From Lineus longissimus (taxonomy: Eukaryota; Nemertea; Pilidiophora; Heteronemertea; Lineidae): DNA of 64,000 nt. Within the stretch, counting starts at the first letter, position 1. Every line of letters begins with the position of its first letter. Shown here in pieces: positions 25,201 through 38,600 of this stretch. Under the pieces are notes generated by a model, which saw nothing but the letters and a program-made list of their open reading frames with translations, searched no databases and was not told the origin of the DNA. The stretch covers positions 4,778,501 through 4,842,500 of the forward strand of contig NC_088313.1 of NCBI RefSeq assembly GCF_910592395.1. Direction: 5' to 3'. The position numbers were made by a program, and so were the translations under genes.

Positions 25201-25204
25201 ACAT
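16300..25204 (-). CDS. secreted three-domain F-type lectin (fucolectin-like)
   Basis: Seven exons (minus: 25204-25144, 21024-20806, 19529-19299, 18964-18737, 17996-17757, 17324-17082, 16532-16300) join to 484 residues. Exon 1 is a signal peptide. The next six form three F-type lectin domains (about residues 21-170, 171-326 and 327-484), each split over two exons at the same place. Every intron is in phase 1, so domains can be duplicated without frame loss. Domains B and C have SCTHT or GCTHT, NNNWW.VDL, then R-A-D-CCGN-R and R-G-D-CCGS-R, the known fucose-binding arrangement R-x-D-x4-R. Both end in LTLCEVEV. Domain A has CAVT and R-G-E-GNGNL and has lost the CC pair, so it probably does not bind fucose the usual way. 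The family binds fucosylated glycans in innate recognition or fertilisation. Extra exons cannot be excluded. Confidence 0.88.
17354..17480 (+). mobile_element. family A MITE, old copy
   Basis: Recognisable from AATAGAACCTCTCTTTTAAG, GGGACTGACCAA and GTGTCCGCTATAAAAGAGAG, but lacking the usual CAGT ends. It begins 30 bp upstream of the lectin domain C exon. Confidence 0.6.
18040..18475. repeat. minisatellite, about 30-bp unit, in lectin intron
   Basis: About twelve units of CCCCGATGGAAGTGATATAC plus GTCCCGCCCTG, decaying toward 18475. It lies between the two exons of lectin domain B and starts about 45 bp upstream of the exon at 17996. Confidence 0.88.
21150..21184. repeat. perfect 17-bp inverted repeat, 1-bp spacer
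   Basis: AGGTCTGTGACGACATA, A, then its exact complement. It contains a TGTGACGACA core. Function unknown. Confidence 0.8.
22644..22681. repeat. perfect 16-bp inverted repeat, 6-bp loop
   Basis: CCAGAGTCTTTCAAAT, GAATTT, then ATTTGAAAGACTCTGG. It lies in lectin intron 1. Confidence 0.8.
25144..25204 (-). CDS. lectin exon 1, signal peptide
   Basis: ATG at 25204 opens MSPKFLSFSLCLVLLLTPTS, a clear secretion signal. It ends in phase 1 before GTGAGT. Joined to 21024 it reads ...TPTSG-NIALNKPTEQ, the usual start of an F-type lectin domain. The intron is 4.1 kb. The fit of phase, signal sequence and domain start supports the join, but no other evidence ties the two together. Confidence 0.75.
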
Positions 25205-26513
25205 CTCGTTGGCTTACAGGCCTGACGTCTCAGATCGGATGTTGAGCTGGTCTGCGGGACGCGAGGCCAAGAAGTGAGATCTTGATTCCGCCTTCTGGCC
25301 TATTTCCTAAGAATAATGTCAATGTCCTACTGCGCGGGGATAGACGAGAACTTTATTGTGCTAATACGCACTGAAGTTCTGTTGTGTGGACATATACAAA
25401 TACATATGTAGCCTACTTCAAATGGTCCACTTCAAATGCCATGGCGGGTCCAGAAATTAGGCAAAGGGGCAGAGTCCCACCTAAAGAGAGGACCGAAGCT
25501 GCGATCTTGGGAACGAGGGGATCTGGGGACCGCACCCAGAAAAATGGACACTTATAGGGTAATGTGCCAACGCGTTTTCCTGGTATCCTGAGAGCTAAAA
25601 TTTAATATACAATATGCAGTTCTTTTCTTCTTTGGTATAGAGGCACCTTTAAAAATCGTCAGTTGATCTCCACCAAAAAGGGGCACTCACATGCACCTCT
25701 TGTGCTACAGGTATTCCATTTGGTGCGAGCGTTCATAACGTTCATAAAAGAAGTGCCAGTGTGGCAATAGGAATGCAGTCTGAGGTCGAAAGCGCCGTCC
25801 AACAAGAGATCATGGTCAATTAAAGGGCCGGCAAGTTGGACATGAGATACTATATATTTTGGTTGTTCCTAGGAAAATGGCTTCCAGCTGGGCCGTGACT
25901 CCTCCAAACGGGATCACTGAAAACCCGCTAAACTGCACTAGTAAATAGAACATCCGCCTACCTGAAATTCGCAAGATAGTTCAGAATAGCCAAATGCCGC
26001 GTTTTGTCACAAATTCACCTTAATTCTGCAGAATAATGCAAGTATGTAAGTCTGATAAGCGATGGTCAAGATGACATCAACCCTGAATGAATGTCAATTC
26101 GAAGAATATTGCGCGCCTGTCATGCATTAGGCCTATTATATATAATAGGCTAATTTTCACTGACCAGAAGGATTAAACCAGGCACTTGCAGCGCAGGGTT
26201 ACCCTTTGCTCATTGAGTAAATTTGGCATGGAAACTGAAATTGGAATTCAATTTGAATTATGAATAGGCTACCTGTCCCTGTGGTTTTCAATATAAGCTT
26301 ACGGGTCCTCTCAATATTTTTTGGTGAAAAAAACCGGAATCTCAGGACGACTTTTTACTGGTCAAAGCTTGTTCAAGTTTGTCTTATTGGTTTGAGAGCA
26401 AATGTAAATCAATGTAAAAATTCATTCTCAAGCTTTGGGCCATAGCGAACAACAAAAGTTCAACTGCTCATTAAATATGCCCGCAAATATAATATTTTGA
26501 ATTTCGGCGTCGG
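25205..26513. other. intergenic region between divergent lectin and shootin-like genes
   Basis: This 1.3-kb stretch should hold both promoters. Apart from a family F repeat (25823-25985) and the CRE at its right end, nothing is recognisable. Confidence 0.5.
25823..25985 (+). repeat. family F repeat
   Basis: CCAGCTGGGCCGTGACTCCT and CGCTAAACTGCACTAGTAAA match the copy at 9262. It sits between the divergent lectin and shootin-like genes. Confidence 0.65.
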
Positions 26514-26521
26514 TGACGTCA
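26514..26521. promoter_or_regulatory. perfect CRE palindrome upstream of the shootin-like gene
   Basis: TGACGTCA lies 122 bp before the ATG at 26643, in the stretch expected to hold the promoter. It is the full cAMP-response element recognised by CREB/ATF proteins. The same octamer also occurs in an HTRA2 intron (about 1523) and in a shootin intron (about 32728), so chance is possible. Confidence 0.35.
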
Positions 26522-26642
26522 CTATGAATATTCATTAGCTACACCATTTGTACACACTACACACGGCTCACCAAAAAGTTACTTCCTGGTTCCGGTTTCA
26601 TCAAAGTTTTAGTTTTTTAAATATTCTATTTTTGAAGGGCAA

Positions 26643-29600
26643 ATGGCCATGGGCGGCTGCTCCGAATGTAGGGAGTGGGAAAGGAAATATGAAGCAGTTG
26701 AAAAAGAATTTAGATATGTGAAAAACCTCGCAAACAAAGGTATAAACAGGGTTTGAATCTGGCGGCTGCAAAACAGTCCGACTGTGATGCATGTGTGTGA
26801 TGTATACAAATACACTGTAGTGTAGCTAGATACACATACAGGGTGTTACAAATTCATGGGGCTGTTGCAAAGTTAAATGAAATTTTGTTTAAAGTGACTT
26901 AGGCCTACTAAATGAGTATCATTGTGGATCTATAGAGAGCTCTGAGAATTTGTTTAATAGATAGGCATATCATTATCAATTATAATATCAATTATCATGA
27001 ACACATGATGAACATTCAACTTCCCCCTTTTCTACCGCATTGAAACACAGGGCCAGGGGGGGTCATCCTGGCACTAGTCGTTCAATATACTCCGCCTCTC
27101 GATATTTTATATACGACGTAGGAGTAAAAAAAAGAAGCCTGATGTCAGTCAGGGGGGGAGGGGGGCACTGTCACTCACTCAGTACCTGCTTTTGCGCCTC
27201 TGGCTCTGCTAGTGAAGGCCATTCCCATGTCAGCCATGATGACCTTTTTTGTTCTTGATAAACAAATTCTTGTTTTCCGGTTAACATTCAGTCTAATTCG
27301 CAGTACTTAATGTTTATTCAAGGCCAGCCCCCCCCCACACACTCAGTCAAGCGGGGCCAGAGTTGCAGTGCTTGTACCCATAATTCAAAATGACCCGCCA
27401 GCTGTCTCTGTAACTTTCTTTAGACGGTTCTGCTGGAAGTCATTTTCGAAGGAAAAATACATAGGGCCTACTGCCTGTCCCTTTAAACACCTTTATTACT
27501 ACAATGTTACAGTAGCTGCTAATGGTATGAATCTTGGAAAAGTAGATCACATGGTGGTATTTGGAAAGAAAATGCACCTCTTTTGAAAAGATGCAATGAG
27601 TTATTCTGAAAAAGTACCTCTTTTTTCATGGCTGCTTTCCTATTTCAGGTGTAATTGAGCATGAAGATTTGTTCTCGAAGTACGAGGAAAATAAAAGACA
27701 GGTAAATTAAAAAGTTACTCAAAGTCTTCAATAGGGGGACTCTCCTATCTCACAGTATATCAAAACTATTGAGGCTTGTGCGAAATACGTAATAATCACG
27801 GAATCGAACACAATCAATTCCGAACTACAGTGTACTTATAATTGGCCATGTATAATTAGCGGAATGAGCGGAATAAACGGAGTGAGCGGATTCCGAGCTG
27901 TAGCCTTGGTTTCATGTCAGTGTAGTTCCGCTGACTTTCTCTAGATGGCGTTAGGCTACCTACCATCCGCAGGCCGGTAATACAGCTCCGCGCACGGCTA
28001 CCGACTGAACTAAACTGATCCTGCAGACCAGTTTTCGTGCCCTCGTTGCGAGTTGTGGCTTAACGACTGTAAAAAGCGATTTTCAAATAATCTTTGTGGC
28101 GTATCGAACAAATTATAGCTTAATCAATTATTTAAGTTCCATTTTATATGAAATTATATCATATTTTGTACAGAATCCGCTCATTCTGCTTATTCCGCTC
28201 ATTCCGCTAATTATACATGGCCCTTATAATTCACCATAAGTCCATAAGTTTGACCCCATAGCCCCTTTTGCCTATAGTCCCCCGAGTCATTGTTAACATA
28301 TGAGTATTTCTTCCAGTATGATGAGTTGTGCCAGACACTGGAGCAGAAGGACAGGGATATTGAAAAGCTTAGAAACAGTGAGTGTTTAGAAATAACGGGC
28401 AGATACAGTAGAACCTCTCTATTAAGGTCACCGTCAGGACTGGCAAGTGCTGTCCTTGATAGAGAGGTGTCCTGATTAGAGAGGTCAAATTGAATAGAAA
28501 CTTCCAATTTGGGACCTAAACTAGTGTCCTTGATAGAGAGGGTGCCTCAATAGAGAGGTGTCCGCTAAGGGAGGTTCCACTGTATTGTGAAAATTTTTGT
28601 TGTGAAATGGATACAAGACCAGTCTTCTTACATGCGATTGGCAGTTACACATATGTAAATATTATGAAATGTTTTAAAAATCACACTTTTTGGGGTACCA
28701 AACACCACGGGGGGGGGGGGGGGGCACTTGTGTTTCATGGATGCAGTAATGCATCAGCTAACTCTATAGGCCGGCTCTAACCACTGCATAATCATCATTT
28801 CAGTTATTCAACCATTTGTGGCCGACTTCCGAGAGTTAGAAGTGAAGGCCGAAATCCAAACTGCATTGAGGCAAGATGCAGAGAACTATGCTCGTAAGGT
28901 AAGATCATCAGCATCAGCAGAGATGCAATCACAGACACAACCATCATCTCTCACAATCATAGGATGTATTTTGAGCATAATTCAAGCTCAAAGGATGTAT
29001 TTTGAACTTTGAAGCTCAAAATAAGAATCGAGCTTAGAATCTGACTCATTACAGTAGAACCTTTCTATTAAGGACACCCTCGGGACTAACAAGTTCTGTC
29101 CTTAATAGAGAGGTGTCCTGATAAGAGAGGTTAAATTGAATGAAAACAGCCAATTTGGGACCAGAACTAGTGTCCTTAATAGAGAGGTGTCCGCTAAGGG
29201 AGGTTCCACTGTATTTATAATTCAGAACATGAATTAGCATAATGGATCCCTTCATCAAAGGATTTTACTGGATGCAACTTATTGCTTTAAGTGTCCTTTA
29301 TTGCTCATAGTGATCTTCTGAGTCGTGCTTTGTATGAGAGCACCATAATCCTTTACAATCTTGTCATTGAATTTCAGGCTCACAAGCAGTACATGGACAT
29401 TAAACGTAAAAGTTTGAACATGTGTCAGAAGTTTCAACTCTCGGCGGCTTCCATTGATGTTGATATTGATGCGGAGCCAGAGGCAGAGGTGGACAGAAGT
29501 GTGGCTGCTTTACAAGAGCGCATTGAAGGTACGCATGGATTCAATCTTCTCCTTCAGGGTTTCCTCTGCACTTGGAGGTGATTTTCTCCAGGGAGTATTC

Positions 29601-32600
29601 CTTCTCCAAGGCAGGATGAGCGTATGCGTGACAATTGGGGTTTCGGTCTTGTGAATCTGACTTCTGTGAGAGGTTGAGTCCACGAAAGCTACTCATATTT
29701 CTCACTTGGCGGGCTTTAACCTGCCATGGCATAGACACCAGAAACAAGGAACCTTGGTTTTAAGTCTCATTCGAAGGACTGTGAAGAGCCAGGAATTTTA
29801 GTTCTTTGAACAAGCCTCACCGGTTCATCCAGAAATACAATCCTGGGTTCTCCCCAGGATCAAACCTGGTCCCTATCGAACCTGGTCCCTTTTGAGTTGT
29901 AGCCAACAGTGTTAACCACTAGACTATGAAGCTCCTTTAGCATGGGTTAAAAAGTGTTTCACTTGCTCCAGACCTGTGGTCCACTACACTTATGTGACTG
30001 TAAAATGACAAATTTTCGAGTTTGTCTTTTGCCATATACGAAAATTCAAGAAAAGTTAGTAAAATGGATGTTTCTTTTTGGCAAATTGTTATTTTTTCTT
30101 TAAAAAATGTTTTTCGCACGAACATACAGCTTAGCAAAATGCAAGCTCCTCCCAAGCAGTGTTTGTTGAGAAAACCAAACCGCCAGTGATATATCAATTT
30201 CAATATATCCCATATTTTGTACCAACCCTAGCAGTAATACAGTAGAACCTCTCTATTAAGGACACCCTCGTGACTGACAAGTGCTGTCCTTAGAGGTAAA
30301 AATGAATGTAAATGACCTATTTGGGACCAAAACTCATGTCCTTAATAGAGAGGGTGTCCTTAATAGAGAGAGTGTCCTTAATAGAGAGGGTGTCCTTAAT
30401 ACAGAGGGTGTCCTTAATAGAGAGGGTGTCCTTAATACAGAGGGTGTCCTTAATAGAGAGGGTGTCCTTAATAGAGAGGGTGTCCTTAATAGAGAGGGTG
30501 TCCTTAATAGAGAGGGTGTCCTTAATAGAGAGGTGTCCGCTAAGGGAGGTTCTACTGTAGTTGCTAAATGTCAAAATGAGGCACAGTGGACATGTAGTGC
30601 ATCATGCACTGTGAACTGTGGTTCATTGTGTTCAAGGTGTTTTAGAACATCTCATTGGGTTTTCAACCAATGTTGATCGTTGTTACAGATCTTGAGGAGA
30701 CTGTGGAAGATCTCGCAAGTCAACTGGACCGGTGCAAGGAGGAGAGGGATGATGCGATTTGTAACGGTAAAACTTACGAGGATGAGGTGAGGACCGGTTA
30801 GCGTCATGGGAGGAAATAAAAGAATGCACTGAGGTTGCCTGTCTAAGCTATGGGCTGTATGACCCCCCTTCCCCATCTGCTGAGTGTTGTTAGTGACTTC
30901 AGGATGAGTCATCTTTGTCCGAAGGGGATAAGATGTACTGAAACCGCAGTTATTTGGCTCAGTTTAACCTGCCGGTCATGGAGGATTCTCTTTACGGCGG
31001 TGGTTGGTGCATTGGCCTCAAATCTGGAAATTAAGCTGCGTTGAGCGTGGTCTTGAACTATACAAGACATGACTGAGCATTGAAATATCTTAATTTTTAG
31101 TAACTGTGGGGTAATGCTTTCTCAAGTTGTTGTCATTCTTCATCGTCTGCTTTCAGAATTTTTGAGATGCACGCTTGACAGTCAGTCTGTTTTCAGTTAC
31201 GAGGTTGGTCGTCTGAGAGAGTTCTGGCATAGACCTCTGTAGTTTTATAGTCAGCGTGGTGTCCTTTGGCCAGTTTTCCTCTCTTTTTCTTCGTAAGGGA
31301 GCAGGTCTGGCAGACATGAGCTAACAGATGGATACAGGAATTTTTTGTAAATCTACCGATGAGCACGGATTTTGGTTGTTTTTCTTGAGATGCACATGTT
31401 TTTACAGGACTCTCCCAGGCACCACTGCTCGATAAGTTGGAAGGCCAGCCTAAGATAGCCTAGATGTAGATGAGATTCTTTGAACTGATTCTCCAGGGGG
31501 ATTGATTGTCCTATAAGTTCATCTTAAAAACTTGCTATGTTTAAATTTCAGTGTAACTCATTAAAAAGACAGAAAGCTGAGGTTGGTGAAGAGTTGACAA
31601 ATTATCAAAAGATGACAGATAGCTTTAAAAGAGGTAAGCAGTTAGAAAAGAAAATGATATTGATAGAGAAATTAGTAACAGAGTATTGGTTGGGAATAAG
31701 GCCACATAAAAAAGATTACTTGTTTAGCATCCCCGCCTGACCTGAGAAAAATGGCCGACCTGGAAATTTTTTTTTTTTTCTCCAAAATTTGTCAAAATAA
31801 AACCTTAAAATGTGCATTCATCGGCTGACGAGTTTTAAAAAGTCTAATTCCAGCAAAGTTTTAAAAAATATTCATGATTTGATATGTTCTTCTTTCTGAA
31901 ATTAAAACCCTGGTTTGACTCGGTCCGACTCCGCCCTCTGGTATGCCTTCTATCTAAAAAAAACAACAACAAAAAAGCCCCCTCCCTACCTTGAAAAATT
32001 GGAAGAGGTGGACACTAAACAAGTGATTTTTTTATGTGGCCTAAACCTTAGCATTTTGGACTGTCAGAGAGGTGCATTGGAAAATACCCTTTTTAACACG
32101 TTTTCTATTCGATGCGCCCCTTGAACTATGTCCAAGTTTGGGTCTGACCTTTTGATAATATTATCCTGTTTCGCCTAGATCTGGGCTATTTAGAATCAGA
32201 AAGTAAAATAGGTCATCACGACCTGGATTTTGAGTAAAATAGGCCTAAGTGTGAAAATCCAGGGTTTCAGAAAACAATGGCTTGTTTCAGTGCGAACAGG
32301 TCATTAAACTGAACTGTCTGTATCTGGAAGTATAAAATAAATCATTTTTCAAAATATTTATAAGTAAGCTATTCAGACTTATCTCAGGACACACCTATAC
32401 CCCAAGCTGTATTATTATAGACCCCACATACAACAAATGTGGGGTCTATATTGAGATTACTAGGAGAAGGTACTAGGCTTCTGCATTCTTCCCAGGTTAT
32501 ATTATGGAGGTAGTCCAGCAAAACTGCTATTTCAACTGAAAAACTGTCACCCCTGTCCCATCAAACTAAACTCGATCTAGTGCACCTGGCAAAGATTTTT

Positions 32601-35600
32601 TCGAAATTCGGATAATTTTGATGACTTTGAAGCGTTTTTATGCGCCGATTTTCTGATTTGCTTTCAAATCTCCGACACGATTCTGTCAATCACACGTATA
32701 TTAGCATAAGCTCCGCCCCGTAATGGTGACGTCATATCCTCATGCATCATGGCGGCGGTATCTGTTTGCCGAAGTGGTGAGCTGTCGAGTATTTTGAGCA
32801 AAGAACGACGGTTGACATGGTTGAATGAAGGAATAAAATAAAGGAATAGCCTTAAATGCTTATCGATGATCCACCCTGCCCATCTGAAAGGGTTAGGGTG
32901 CAGTTTAAATGTTACTGAGCGTGTGATTTTGAGAAAGCGCGAGCGTGTTTGTCCGGAAATAGATCATCCGCGAAACGGAATAGACTTCACTCCTCCATAC
33001 GTGTACTGTGTGGGCCCGTGGGGGCTATCAAATTTGCTGACAAGCAAATTTCAAATTTCTAGTTTCAATACAAGTCTAAAAAAATACCCGTAGTTAAAAA
33101 GGATGCTTCTCTTATTGATACATGTACCTGGTTTACTCCAACCTCATCATCATCAACCTCTTCAAATGGTGGTATTGCCTCTAACACATGTCTAATACAC
33201 TGTACAGCATGGACATGAAAAGAAGCACAAAATCATCATCAAATTTCACACCAATATGACTTTTTTTCAGTATCTTTTCTTGCGCTCGAAGAAATCACTG
33301 AACTGACGAAGAAATATGACATCGAGAAGACGTTTAGGGAAGAGGCATTGCAATTAGCACAAGGGGTAAGGAGGTCTTTGTTTAAGGGATTCATACCAAA
33401 CTTTCAGTGTTGGTTTTTTCACCAAGTACCCCAGGGGTTGATCTTAAATGTGGGCCAAAACTGAGGGGCACTTTGCCGAGGTTTTGGGCAAAATGGCGTC
33501 TCCTCCCTCGCAGTGCTTGGTGAGACAACCAATACCAAAATTTAGGCCTCAATTTCGATTCTAAAACTCTTCGAACTAAACATCGATAAAGATTGTGACT
33601 GCCTCCATATTTTGCTACCCATAACTGCTGCCAGCAAAGTGAGATGCATAAAACACTGTGAATAGTAGTGATGCGTTGTAACCAAGGGGTTTAAGAATGT
33701 ACGTTTTAAGAAGGCACATCCCCTCCCCTTGTACAAAGGTGTACGCTCAGCAGTACAACTCCCTCTTAGTACGTATGCACAGAGATTGTCAGAGTAGTGA
33801 AAACACTCAAATTACAGTAGAACCTCTCTATTATGGACACCCTTTGGACTGACAAGTGCCATCCGTTAGTAGAGAGGTGTCCTGATTAGGGAGGTCAAAT
33901 TGAATGGAAACACCCAATATGGGACCAAAACCAGTGTCCTTATTAAAGAGGGTGTCCTTAATAGAGAGGTGTCCGCTAAGGGAGGTTCTACTGTATGTCG
34001 CATGGCGCTATCTCTGGACACGTTGCAAAGCTTTGTGTACTTATTGGCAACGCATGACTAAAAATGCTGTCAATTTTGTGAAAACCATTTTCCTACTGAT
34101 ATGGGGAATATCCAATGTGTTTTGATGACCAATTGGTCAACAGTGCGTCACAGTTGATAATGGACCAGATGAAGAGGTGTGTCAACGTGAAGAAGCATGT
34201 CTTGAGACTTTTCCTTCGTTGCATGCCTCATGCTTCAGTCCCGTAGTGGAGCAGTTACGACAACAACATTTGCTGTAGAGAATGCTTGCATTCAGCACCA
34301 AAATCATTGCGATGTTTATGTTGAACACGCGTCTGACACTCTGGTGTTTATGTTGAACACGTGTCTGACACTCTGGTGTTTATGTTGAACACGTGTCTGA
34401 CACTCTGATGTTTATGTTGAACACGTGTCTGACACTCTGGTGTTTATGTTGAACACCGTCTGACACTCTGGTGTTTATGTTGAACACGTGTCTGACACTC
34501 TGATGTTTATGTTGAACACGTGTCTGACACTGGTGTTTATGTTGAAGACGCGTCGGACGCTTGGACTCTCGACTAGTGGTCAAGAGATCGCGGGTTCAAT
34601 CCCCGCTGACGGCGGGAGACTGTAGGCAGGCCTCTTTGTCGTACGTGCCTCTCCACACCCAGGTGTATCAATGGGGACCGGTCAGAAATACTCGGATTGT
34701 AGAGCTGGTGGAGCAGCTCATCTGAGGTCTACTGAAAGGTTCGGATGATAACCTTATATCGTACATGTAGTTGATAACAGACTATAAACCTGACACTTTA
34801 ACTTTTTTTTACCGTGATGATTTTCACATCTCTTGCATAGCTCCAAAAAGAGAAGAAGATCATCCAGCACCAAAGCCAAGCAGTCATGGCCTCTGCGTTC
34901 TCGGATGTGAAACTGCGGAATGCGCTGTTGCAAGTTGAGGACAAGACGCGTGAGAATGAAACGATGAGGGGAGATTATGACAAAAAGGTAGGAAAGGGGA
35001 CCAGTGGTGACTATTGGGGTTGTGTTGGCTGTTTCATGCCAAGAAAGCCAATATCAAAGTGGCTTTGTGGCCCTTAGCCTCAAATCTAGCCTGGCAACTG
35101 GTACAAGTTGGGAATAGGTGTATGATTTTTAATTTTCAATGATTTTCTTTGATATGACGTACATGTACATGTATTAACTGTTGACTTTGAGTTTAATTCT
35201 ATTTTGTTCTTGGAAGTATGATTTGATTTTCGAAATTCAATGATGAATAAGTGTAGCCAGGGCCGAGTCCCCGGGGAGGAAATAAACAGCAGTGGCTGTA
35301 TAATTTAATGAATATTCAATACATGTTTTAAAGAGAAAAGAGGTTAGACATCTACAGGGTAATGAAAAAGAAACTTGGAAAACCTTTCGCTTTACGAGCC
35401 ACCAAGCAACTCCTCTATAAGTTAAGCTGTGCGAGCAACAATTCTGTTGACTGTCGGGGTTAAAAATATTGAGAATGCCAATCACAATATCCAGCATGGG
35501 TTCCGCTGGGTCGTTTTTTCTTTAGCCCAATTTGCCAAGAAGATGGTATTTCCTTGTATGTTGCCATTTTAGATGAGAAATCCATTGTAAATTTTGGAGC

Positions 35601-38600
35601 CATTTCATTTATCCAGTAGCCAAATTATTAAAAAAATAGCAAATGGCTCCTTTTTGCTACTGCTGGCAGAAACCCTGATCCAGCAAGACATGTTGCTATT
35701 TTTAGTGCATCTTTTTTACTTCAGATTAGAGAATTAGAGAAAAAATGTTCCGAGTCTTTGACGCAAGAGAAGATAGCGCATCTCGAACGCTGCATTGAGG
35801 TTAACGAATTGGAGATAGAGCGTCTCAATAAAAGCATCAGTGAGCAAAAGAAGAAGATTGAAACAATGGACCACGATAGTAAGTGACCTCATACCTCAAG
35901 TGAGATGCCATGAATATGATTGGCTGACACACGTCACGTGACCGTGTGGTATTCGCAATGTTGCCCGCTCCAGCCGGTCGACGTTTCGCCATGTCTCCCG
36001 GTGTGACGACATTCGGCATGTTACACTCCGTGGCGGGCAATATTTATATTATATGCCAAGAGTGTGTGGTTTCTCGTTGCAAAATTGACAATGATACGTT
36101 ACTGCCAAATACACACTGACATCACGAGCATTCCTGTCGAGTTTTGATCTCATATTATAAGTTGATATGTGCCGCGACCAGTGTTTTCTCCGACGTCGGT
36201 ATCTACGTAAATAGCCGATATCAGCTGACGCGCCATCTTCTGGCTGATGGTGAAACTAGTGTGTCCGCCGCACCTGGTGTTTCTATTGCCTGAATAAGTG
36301 TAGGCCTATTCTTGAAATAAACAATGACTTTTGGTACGAGATAATAAATATTGCCCTACACGTCGGGTAATATTTATATAATGTGGGCCGTTTGCCAATT
36401 AAAAAGCTGTGATTTCTGACAAAATTTCATGGGCGAAGTAAAAATGCTCTTATCATGGCCAATGATGAGGTATAAATAACATCACATGATAATAAATTGC
36501 CTACAAGAATTAGAAAACGTTAACTGAACATTATGACATACGGACTTAATCATGAGAATATCCATGCGTTTTCTCGCAGTGAGTGATGAATGACCGCTGT
36601 GGTGTAGTGGCAGGGACTCTGGACTAGCGGTTAAGAGCTCCCTGGTTCGATCCCCACTGTCGGCGCGATTCTGTAGGCAGGTCTCTTTGTCTTGCTTGCG
36701 TCTCTGCACCCAGGTTTATCAGTCGGTACCAGTCAGAAATGCTCAGTGTGTAGAGCTGGTGGAGCAGCTCAGTGGAGGTCGACTGAAAGGTTACCAGACA
36801 GACCGGGGTTAATGTGTAAAGTCGGATGATTACCTATATCGTAGTTGATATCACTATAAACCGAAAAATATAACTTTAAACTTTTTTTAAACGTTGCACT
36901 TACTAATTGAGAGACTTTGATTAAACAAGGTTGGCACTGGGATTAGCAAAGTGAAGAAATTAGTGAAAGTGACACCCAAATTGACCAAAATTTGTCTCTG
37001 TGGCTAAAGGAAAAATTAAAAAAGAGAAGAATTTGACACATTTCTTTCCCATTTCCAGTATCGGTGGCAAATTAGAATTTGACCCAGCGCACACCCTGGA
37101 TTTTATAGTTTTCTCTACAATACAACTGTCCAATCTCGTTTAACCTTCTTTTTCAGAGCGCTGTCTCCAGGAAAGGCTTGACATGTCTAATAAGATGAAT
37201 CTTGGGGCAGCTCCTCCGCCGCCCCCTCCACCGCCTCCAATCAAGGCACCTGTGTAAGTGAAGTTCAATTCCATAGAGTCAGTAGATAGCATTTAACCCC
37301 TTGAGGACGGGTTTCTTTTCACGTCATTATATTGATTATATTGTCACATGAAATACGTCTGGTAGTTAAATCGGTAGTTCAAGGGCAAAAAATTACCTAC
37401 GATAGAACCTCTCTATTAAGGACACCCTCTGGACTGACAAGGACTGTCCTTAATAGAGATTAGAATGATCAAATTGAATGGAAACAACCAGTGTCCTTTA
37501 TAGTGTCCTTTATAGAGAGGTTTTCCTTAATAGAGAGGTGTCCGCTATGGGAGGTTTTACTGTATTTGTGACCGGAACTAGTGTCATTAACAGAGTGGGT
37601 GTCCTTCAACAGGTGTCTGCTAAGAGAGGTTCCGCTTATCAGTTGTGGTGATAATACAAAAATAGGCCTCTATTACCAAATTCTATTTCAGAAAATTCAC
37701 CCTCTTCGGTCATAAAAAAAAGGTGCAAGCAGGAGCTGCTGCCGTAGATGCAAAGAAGAGTAAGCAAGATTTTTTTTGATATGATGTTAACAATCGTCTA
37801 CTGATTGATTTCTGTAGTGCTATAGAACCTCTCTATTTTCATGCATGCAAATTAGCTGAAACTTGGCATTTATAATACCGGTATTTGTATTTCTTGTCTA
37901 CACAACAGCAATGCAGAAATACTGTAGTATGTGCAAATTCATGTGATTGGAAATTTTCAAATTTAATTACAAATTACAAATGTTTAACGAACGGTGTTGG
38001 CATTGAAGGTCCCTAGAGGTACAGTAGAACCTCTCTATTAAGGACACCTTCGGGACTGACTAGTGCTGTCCTTAATAGAGAGGTGTCCTGATTAGAGAGG
38101 TCAAATTGAATAGAAACTACCAATTTGGGACCAAAACTGGTGTCCTTAATAGAGAGGTTGTCCTTAATAGAGAGGTGTCCGCTAAGGGAGGTTCCACTGT
38201 ACATTGCAACGAGGTTCGACTGGACAAACTGTTCCAGAAGGAGACCCACAGCGGCGGATGTAGGATTGTGGGAAAGGTGGAGCCGCTGATCTTAAAGGCA
38301 CAGCATGAACACAATGGAGCACTATTCTTAAGCATTTCACTCACTAGAAAAACCTAATTTTTTTCCGGGTTGGAAGAAAATTGGGGGGTCTGGGTCGGGT
38401 CGGGTCGCCCCCCCCCCCCTTAAATCCGCCCCTGATCCAACAAACATAACTACATTTGCTGTGTATGTCTCACAATGCCGTTGTGTATTTATTAGGCATA
38501 CTAATTTGCTGAAACAGTCTGGTTGTTTGAAAGCATTTTAGCTCATAACATGACATGTTGTTTATGCACGTGCAGTGATGTACATGAAACAACATGTCTA

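Noticed and set aside
34308-34548. CRISPR-like array
   Set aside because: Units are contiguous with no unique spacers, and the setting is an animal intron. It is a minisatellite.
36591-36670. tRNA gene
   Set aside because: The A and B boxes are good, but there is extra sequence between them, no acceptor stem, and a shared 200-bp body. It is a SINE.
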